DNA from: Stropharia rugosoannulata
Taxonomy: Eukaryota; Basidiomycota; Agaricomycetes; Agaricales; Strophariaceae
Length of the DNA: 64,000 nucleotides
Direction of reading: 5' to 3'
NCBI GenBank assembly: GCA_028532985.1
Contig: JANCIK010000006.1
Location: 2,728,001-2,792,000 of the forward strand
Shown here: positions 57,191-64,000 of the stretch, in pieces
Layout: every line of letters starts with the position of its first letter
Numbering within the stretch: position 1 is the first letter of the stretch
Notes under the pieces: model-generated
What the model saw: the letters and a program-made list of their open reading frames with translations, nothing else
Told to the model about the DNA's origin: nothing
Database searches by the model: none
Translations under genes and position numbers: made by a program

Positions 57191-60100
57191 TGACTGGTGG
57201 TGGACGACGACGACGACGTGACGAAATGATACGACCCGCTTATGCGCTCTCTGCGACAATTCCTACCCACACTTGCTGCTGTTTAGCTTTACGATTCTAC
57301 TACCCATCCATACCTCCATCCATCCAACCATTCATCAATCCTATGTAGCCACGCATCATCGCACTATCCTCCATCCGCCTACGTATCTATCTATCCATTC
57401 GTTCGCCCTTCGCTCCATACCCACTTCACTTCGTTCCGCTGCCTGGTTCGGCTTGTGCACACACCTTGTACCTACACTCACTCGTATTCGTTTGTCTGTT
57501 TGTCTGTTTGCCCTTTTGGCGCCCCGCCCTTATGCGCGGGGCTGTGCCGGGGCAGGGGCAGGGGGCTGGGTTAGGCGCCCGCCCGCGTGCCCGCCATATA
57601 CCACATCTTGATACATACATTTCTTGCCATGTACCAATGACCATTTTTTATTTCTGCGCTCTATTCGCTGGATAAGTCACAGTGCTTGTGTTCTTATCAA
57701 CGTCAACTTCCCGTGTCCAACTTCCGTGTCGCCTGTCTGTCTGCTTTCTTGCCTTGCCTTGTCTTCTGCTTTCTGGTGCGGGTAGCAGGTGCCACCGTGC
57801 GCCGCCGCTCGCTCGCTCGTTCGCAGGGTAGGTTAGGTTAGTCTAAGGTTAGGTCACGTCGCACACCCTTCGTACACCCACACACTCGGCGCCAAATGTC
57901 CAACCGCCCCCCGTTCGCGGGCCCAGAATCGCGTTGCGACAGGCCCAAGGGCCTTCTGCTGCCTAGCAACTAATTGCATAACGTATTCCCATCTTATCCT
58001 ACCTACCTTACTTAAGTTACTTATCTCAGTGTTCACCCACCCCTCGCCTTCTTCTTCCCTCTGCTTCCTCCAGTTCCCGAGTATCGGTTTCGGGTTCGGT
58101 TTCGGTTTCGGTTATGAGAGAAGGCGCGCCGCGCCGTGCTTTAGTTGAGTGGTTGGGCTATAATACGCGTGCCACTGCGCCGGCCGGCCGACCGGGAGCT
58201 TCGAAGGGTTAATTCACCCACCCCTTCTAATGTGCGGTTTGAGCCTAAGCTCGGGGCCCGCGAGCCAGATATCTGAAAATCTGCCGGTGGAGTCCTTTTT
58301 TTACGGCGTCATGTATTCTGGAGGTGACGGTGTGGGTGGGTGGGTGGGGGATGGCACATTTGCTACACATTTTATACGCTTCTCAACCTGAGCCTTGAGT
58401 GAGTGGCCCGCTTCTACCTGTGCTCTACTCTATATCTGCAACGCGCCACGCGTCATAATGCATCTTATCTCAAGCAGATATTCTGTGATCTGTGTCTATG
58501 GGGAACGAGGGACTCTGAGATCTGAGGAAGGCGTGTATATAGCCGTCGTGACAAGGCTGGCACTGGCAGTTGCTGCTTCAGCTTAGTTTATATATGTCAA
58601 GTACTTTAGTACTTGAGTAAAGTAAGTATTGGCTTAGCTTGGCTTAGCTTTTAATGTCCATTGGCAGCTTCAGTGGGTGGCGCCCGCGTTTACGCGCGAC
58701 CCACGACACTCGAGATCGAGTCTTCGGAGATGCGCCTGAGAATCTGCCACATCTGCGCGGCGGCTTGGGCTGGCCAGTGGCTGCCACTACTTGGAGTTTG
58801 TACATAGTTAGTTCGCTACATCTCGTTATCGTTATCGTTGTCGTTCTCGGGCGTGCTTGGCCAGGGGCGAAGCCTGCGATTGGCACCCTGTTATGTATGA
58901 TCTATCGGCGGCCTATCTAGACTCTCTGGAGACGAAGACGGCGTTCGTCGGCGCCGCGCGCGTGCATATGCATGTGTGTTGTGTGTGATTCTTGAGTTCT
59001 AGTATGACCGACGCGTACGTGGGTGGCTCTTGGTTTACCTCACAGAGTCCACTTACACTTGAGCTGTAGGTAAGCACTCCACACACACACAATGAGAACT
59101 TTACACGCCGGGGGCCGCGTTCCGCGGCGCTGCATCGCGGGGGTGCCGGACGGTGCTATACTCTAGTATCTATTCTAGGTAAAAGTGCAGGCAGAGCCTG
59201 TAGAGGCATAGAGTATATAGGCCTATATAGGCGCGTCATTGTCGGGAGCATAAGTATAAGTAAGTGCCCCAAAGACCCGGCTGGCGAGTCGCTGACTTGA
59301 TTACTTGCCACCCCGGGCTATCGCCCTCTCTCATTGCAGCCTCAGGGTGCGCCGCGCCCGCGTCGAACTAGGTAGGTGGATGAGCTCGTAGCAGGTGGAT
59401 GAGCTCGTAGCATATAAGATAGATAGATGGGTGGATAGATAGATGGCGCACTCCGAGTGCTGTGGGCGATGCGTGGAGCCTACTGGAGACTGCAGTGGTG
59501 GCAGCAGCAACAACAACAGCAGCAACCTTCAGTGACTAACTGACTGAGTGACTCTGGCTACGGCTCAGTGGCTCTGCGCAGCACTGTGGCTCGGATTCCA
59601 CAATACCTGGGTGTCATAATCATCAACATTGCATTGTTTGACGCACCCGCTCCGAGTCCAGCAGCAACTTGAAGTCTAAAAATTCGCACTCTATCAGTTA
59701 ATATGTGACAAAATTTATACTCCACCCGCAACGCCACCCGATCTGCAGTAGTCCGTACGTCCCCCTCCCCTTGCTGGATAGGTATGCGTAGAACTGCCTC
59801 GATGCAAGTTCCCATTCCCAGAGACTTGTGTGCTGCGAAGGTTGGATTTACTTTATACTTGTTAGACTCCATCCTGCTCAGAGCTTGTCAGCACAAGCTT
59901 GTCAGTCACTCGTCGGGCTCGGCTATGCTGTATCATACTGTAACTACGTGATACATTGCAGGTACACACACCTCGTCGGAGCCTGCGAGCGCTCCGTACA
60001 TGCAGGAAGGGCGGCGGCAACTTGGCGGCAGTCGTAATTAATTTTAGGTATCTGCATATGTCTTCGCCGTTGCTCGATATAGCCATCCAGTAAGTATCAC

Positions 60101-60914
60101 CGCGTCAACGATGAGTTAGTATGTACTAGGGAGAACAAAGGCCTTATGTTACGGCAAGCAGAATGTAGAGGACGGTCTTACATTACCAGTAAAACATGGC
60201 CTGCATTCATGCATGCATGCATACACACATACGCTCCGTTCCGCTCCGCTCGCGCGCGGGAGAGCCGTGGTGCGCGCTCCGTCGTGCTCGCCGAGTACAG
60301 TGCAGCAGGGCCTAGACACATAGCAGCGGGTGATAGCGATGCACACAACCCGGAACCGTGTCCGGGATCCTACATACTCACAAATGTCGTCACCTGCACA
60401 CCCTTTCCAATGGGCAAGACGCACACACAAGTGACAACGACTCGCGTTGGACCGGACTAGCCATTCCTGTCCATTGTCCACAACGCGTTCCACGCGGCTG
60501 CTGCCCGGGTGCATTGCGGGCGGGTCTGTGGCGGTGCCGCTGCTTGGCCGTGTATTTGTGTGTATGTGCCGCCAAATACGCCGGCCAGGCACGGCACGCA
60601 TTAGCATCATCGCGCGTGCGCGTATTTGAAATATTGGTGTGATGCGCGCGCGTCCGCATCGGGCAGGCGGGTGGGGTCTCTTGATTCGACAGGCAAGTCC
60701 GCGTCCGTCCCGACCGCCACGTACCCCGGCAAGCATCATCGTCCCCGCTCGCACACGCTGCTAATACCTACTCCCGCTACGACTACGGACGCCCGACGCA
60801 CGCTAGCGCGATAAACGAGACCGAGACCGAGACGAACGCGAATACGAGACGAAGCGGGAAACGGGAAAAGACAAGGGAAACGAGTAAATTCAAGGAAAAA
60901 AACGACTAGGCAAG
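57191..60914. other. 3.7 kb GC-rich spacer upstream of SHR3 with simple repeats
   Basis: No coding gene recognised on either strand; frames are GC-skewed and low complexity. Contents seen: CATC/CATT-rich microsatellite near 57,290-57,400; TTTGTCTG repeats near 57,490; GGTTTC-type repeats at about 58,087-58,113; GGCTTAGCTT repeats near 58,630; a perfect 19-bp tandem duplication at 59,374-59,411; GATA-type repeats at 59,420-59,445; CAGCAGCAACAACAACAGCA near 59,500; CATGCATG repeats near 60,208. The last 130 bases are purine-rich (GACCGAGACCGAGACG) and probably form the SHR3 leader. A noncoding transcript is possible but unsupported. Confidence 0.55.
59374..59411. repeat. Perfect tandem duplication of a 19-bp unit
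   Basis: AGGTGGATGAGCTCGTAGC occurs twice in direct succession without a mismatch, followed by GATA-rich microsatellite sequence. Probably a slippage product. Confidence 0.85.
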
Positions 60915-61708
60915 ATGGGATTCAAACAAGCCGCGGTGCTCATGCCCGTCTGCTTCTTCCTCGGTGCGTGAATATTCGCGTGGATATATGCGCTGAGCGC
61001 TGGCAATCTGGCCTAGCTGTGCTGCTGTGCTGGGCGCTTGTACTCTCGAGTTCTCGAGCTGACACAGTCACGCAGGCGTGCTCTTCATATGCTTCAACGT
61101 CGACCACCGACTGCTCTGGGGCGAAGTGACGACCGAAAAAGTGAACGACAGTCTGCAGTTCTACACGACGTTCTACAATGCGCCGCTCGCTATCAAGGTG
61201 TGGGGTGTATGCTACCTATTCTACTTGGCCGCTACTGATGCCCGCCTCAGGCGCTCCTGCACGGGATGATCGGAGTGGGCCTGCTAGGCCTTATGGCGAA
61301 ACTGTTCGCGTGGGACGAGAGCGCGATGTTCTTTGACGGCAGCAGCCTCGGTGGGTGGACTCGCTCGGCTGCGGTGTGTGGAATGCTTGCTTACCCGTTT
61401 TCTGGCAGCTGCGTATGTGTTTGCGATCGTGGTCTACCTGAGCGTAACGGTCGCGTCGCTGCGGACGGCGGTGACGCCTCTAGCGAGCGAGACAGAGGAC
61501 GACCGGGTGATGGCGCTCCGCGTGGTGGCGGCGGGGCACGCGATCATCATTGGGAGTCTGGGGCTGGTGCTCGCCCTCCAGGTGCGTTGTTCTGTGGCTG
61601 GTGGTGGAGACGGGACTGACTTGTGTGCAGGCTGGGCAGGAGTACGCAGCACGGGCGGAGGCAAGGGCGGCAGCGGCGTATGAGGCGGAGAGGAAGAAGG
61701 CCGAGTAG
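60915..61708 (+). CDS. SHR3: ER membrane chaperone Shr3 for amino-acid permeases
   Basis: Shr3 is a four-helix ER protein that prevents aggregation of amino-acid permeases and lets them leave in COPII vesicles. ATG 60,915 gives MGFKQAAVLMPVCFFL, the typical first helix. The next exon has GVLFICFNVDHRLLWGEVTT and LQFYTTFYNAPLAIK. Then LLHGMIGVGLLGLMAKLFAW and DESAMFFDGSSL, then AAYVFAIVVYLSVTVASLRT and VVAAGHAIIIGSLGLVLALQ, then the basic/charged tail AGQEYAARAEARAAAAYEAE, ending KKAE, TAG 61,706-61,708. Four membrane helices and a charged C-terminal tail agree with the family. Four short introns. The next gene starts 198 bases downstream on the same strand. Confidence 0.94.
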
Positions 61709-61906
61709 TTTCTAGAAAGATGTGGGACACGGGCGGTCGCCGGCGGAGACCCGGCCGGCGGGAGGGGGGACCCCCCGTGGACGGGGGGGTAGCGTTACAG
61801 AAGATGTTGTGACAGCGATGTAGTAGATTGGATCTGATAGATCGCGTATGCCCGATCTGGTGTGAGGGTGAGGTGTTATAAGTTGGGAGAGACGAGGCGG
61901 GAGGCC

Positions 61907-62698
61907 ATGAGCATGAGCCCCATGGACGGTGACACAGACTGGTGCTACTCCTGCGAACGCCGTGTTGAGTCCGGCACCCTCTACTGCTCGCCACAGTGCA
62001 CACCCCCAGACCAGCCCCAAGAACCCCCCTTCATCTCCACCAGCTGGCGCGCACACCAGGACTCATACGCCGCCATCGACGCCTGGCTTGCTGCCATCCC
62101 CCTCGGCGCACCGCCGCCCAACGAGCCCCCGCTCATACCATCCCCACTGCCCCCGCCCGGCTCCTCGCCGCCCAACCTGCTCAAGGCGCCACGCCGGCCC
62201 GTCCCGCCCACACTCTCCATGAGCTCCCCCGCCGCCCCCATGCCGGGGCCCTCGTCTGCCCTGCCCGCCCAGCCGCGGCGGCAGCACTCCGGTGCCTCTC
62301 TCGCCCTCTCCGCCGCTGCCAGCCTCGGCCAGACCTCCCGCTGCACCCCGAACACAGAGTCCTCCGCCGCCCTCGCCACTCCGCCGCCCCACGCACACGC
62401 CCTCCTCGCCTCCCGCCGCCCCTCCGTAATCAGCGGCTTCTTTCGCGGCTTCAAATCCAGCCCGCGCGACTGCGCCCCCGCCCCCGTGCCCCGCTCAGCC
62501 AGCCCTCTCCTCCCGCCACACGCGCGTGCGCCGCCCCACGGCTCGCCCGCCATCCCGTCCTCCTACCGCGCTGCCCACCAGCCGCTCTTCCTCGTAACCA
62601 AGCGCCCGCCAGTGCTACACTACGCTGATCCGTCGCCCCCGCGCGACCACCCCTCGCTGCACGCGCGCGGCCGCAAGGCCTCGCGCGCCGCAGCATAG
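61907..62698 (+). CDS. Ecl1-like zinc-binding protein with Pro-rich tail
   Basis: An intronless 263-residue frame. ATG 61,907 gives MSMSPMDGDTDWCYSCERRV, then ESGTLYCSPQC. The WCxxC...YCSxxC pattern is that of the fungal Ecl1/2/3 family, small zinc-binding proteins that affect chronological lifespan and stress or sulfur/zinc starvation responses in yeasts. The rest is Pro/Ser/Ala-rich and low complexity, with a basic end (RGRKASRAAA). The GC content is high, so long antisense frames overlap it; the sense frame is preferred because it carries the Cys motif and a good ATG context. Assignment rests on a four-Cys motif alone; function is inferred. Confidence 0.72.
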   Translation: MSMSPMDGDTDWCYSCERRVESGTLYCSPQCTPPDQPQEPPFISTSWRAHQDSYAAIDAWLAAIPLGAPPPNEPPLIPSPLPPPGSSPPNLLKAPRRPVPPTLSMSSPAAPMPGPSSALPAQPRRQHSGASLALSAAASLGQTSRCTPNTESSAALATPPPHAHALLASRRPSVISGFFRGFKSSPRDCAPAPVPRSASPLLPPHARAPPHGSPAIPSSYRAAHQPLFLVTKRPPVLHYADPSPPRDHPSLHARGRKASRAAA

Positions 62699-64000
62699 AT
62701 GCTTCTTTCTTCTTCCTCCTCGGACTTGTACACACCACCATCCTCTTCGTTCTCGCCAAAAGCCATTTGCGCACGCAGCACCAAAACTACCACCAGCCAC
62801 CATGCTATTTCTACCGATGACCCCATGCCCATGTCCACTGGCCCGCTAGCTAGCTCTCTGTTCTTTCTTCGTATACGCCCTTTCTTGCTCTCATTATCGC
62901 ATCGCATAGACAGACACCCACGCATATTTTCTTATCCTATGTACCTAGTACCCATTGTACAACATAGTCATCGCAACCCATTGCCTCCGCTCCTTCGAAA
63001 AAAAAAAAGAAAAAAAACAAACTATCATTTCATTTCCGCGTGTGATTATGATCCTGTCAGAGTGATATGACAATGCACAGCGCTGTGCCATCTTACGCTA
63101 GTCAGGACTCAGAATACCTCAGAAGCGCCTACATCGCACACAGCACGCCAAAGAAACTTGGGAATCCCGTATATGACTGCCATCTATCATTGGCAACACA
63201 CAGCAACGCCGCCAGGCTCGCAGACACGTTGTTTTCTAGAGTATTCTGAGTCGGTCCATATCAGTGGACACACCACTACGAAGTACTCACAGCACAGCAC
63301 GATTAATTACCCTACACCCTATAAATTCCATAGTCTACCCACCCATAACCTACGCACAGTCACTGCCGTCCTCAAAAATGGACGGCTGGTAAACTACTTC
63401 CACGCACTCAAAAAAAATTGACGAGCTATGACATAACAATTTCTCTCAGACGAGCATCATGTACACACACACCTAGTAGTAAATATACATCACCCAGCCA
63501 TTCATTCATTTGCCCGTCGTCCGCCCGTTCATCCATCCATTCATTCATTCATTCGTTCGTTATCTCCCAAAGCGCTATTATTAGCAACAATGGCAAGTTC
63601 CAGCGTTTCGCCAGTTCACTTCCATCAGACCTCGGCCTCCGCAGGAGAGAACCTACACACCACCCTCATATCATGATCAGCCTGGCTATGTATGTATGGT
63701 AGTGTATGTAAACCACCCATAAATAAGTCATGTAGATCTTCGTAGTGTGTTATAGTTGGCTCCCAGTCTCAGGGCCCACAGCACCGCTGATCCCAAGCCA
63801 TTTGCTGCCCGCAGCGCCCGCCGCCCTTAACCCCAGGGACGGGCAGGCCCCTAACCTGACGCTCTGCACCTAACCCTAGCCCGTCCGTAGCCTGTTCGTG
63901 GTCTTATGACTCGACCGCACGTCGCGTCGGCCGGGCCCGCCCTGGAGCTAGGCTGATTGAAGGCAGACGACCCTGATGCTAATAGAAAGACCCACCCCGC
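62699..64000. other. Terminal 1.3 kb, no gene recognised
   Basis: Contains the presumed 3' UTR of the Ecl1-like gene, an A-rich tract at 62,997-63,020 and a CATT/CATC microsatellite at about 63,500-63,560. Frames of 60-120 codons are low complexity or repeat-derived. Nothing supports a gene. Confidence 0.5.

Noticed and set aside
56428..57270. 280-codon minus-strand frame
   Set aside because: It is antisense to the RhoGAP domain and tail of the BEM3-like gene; GC-rich third positions leave the opposite strand open. No domain.
61981..62553. 190-codon Gly/Arg-rich minus-strand frame
   Set aside because: Shadow of the GC-rich Ecl1-like gene; low complexity and no domain.
63838..63888. Telomere-like CCTAACCCTAG near the right end
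   Set aside because: A single near-match without tandem repetition; not a telomere array.
1..64000. tRNA genes, rRNA genes, CRISPR arrays, intact transposons
   Set aside because: Scanned by eye for T-loop GGTTCRA contexts, regularly spaced repeats, and transposase or reverse-transcriptase motifs; none was convincing. A covariance-model tRNA scan and a repeat search would settle it.

Overview
The window looks like nuclear DNA of a filamentous basidiomycete, most likely an Agaricomycete. Genes are split by many short introns of about 50-60 bases with GT..AG ends. The gene set is eukaryotic and fungal, and several families are typical of fungi (HET domain, Shr3, Ecl1, IRG-type GTPases seen in mushrooms). 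No prokaryotic operon, CRISPR array, rRNA or tRNA gene was seen. Exon joins were worked out by hand from reading frames and splice signals, so spans are more reliable than individual exon ends.

Layout: 1-4.2 kb, 3' part of the TORC1 regulator Iml1 (+). 4.3-5.1 kb, NatB catalytic subunit Naa20 (-). 5.3-7.1 kb, a SAC3-domain Thp3/LENG8 homologue (+). 7.4-8.9 kb, tRNA-splicing endonuclease subunit Sen2 (-). 9.15-11.6 kb, dynein intermediate chain (+). 11.6-18.8 kb is gene-poor, with at best one small TATA-driven ORF. 18.8-23.6 kb, sulfite reductase hemoprotein Met5 (+). 24.5-27.4 kb, condensin kleisin Brn1 (-). 27.9-29.6 kb, an unrecognised coiled-coil protein (+) divergent from Brn1.

30.8-35.8 kb is the accessory-looking part: two tandem IRG-type (immunity-related GTPase) genes, both beginning with an N-myristoylation-like MGxxxS, facing a convergent HET-domain gene with an N-terminal membrane segment. 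A degenerate duplicated short sequence lies upstream of the HET gene.

36.7-46.9 kb returns to housekeeping genes: a mitochondrial CCDC90/DUF1640 protein (-), Mak16 (+), sphinganine C4-hydroxylase Sur2 (-), CCR4-NOT subunit Caf40 (-), a DUF1295 membrane reductase-like protein (+) and an ADF-H/coiled-coil/PH protein (+). 47.8-51.5 kb is an intron-rich Fe-S L-serine dehydratase (-), divergent from a 5.3 kb Bem3-like RhoGAP (PX-PH-RhoGAP, +). After a 3.7 kb GC-rich repeat-bearing spacer come Shr3 (+) and an Ecl1-like zinc protein (+); the last 1.3 kb has no recognisable gene.

Most genes are unrelated housekeeping functions in divergent or convergent pairs. The only apparent functional cluster is the IRG-IRG-HET locus, which I infer may be a self/non-self recognition or cell-autonomous defence locus. 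That is a hypothesis from domain content and proximity only.
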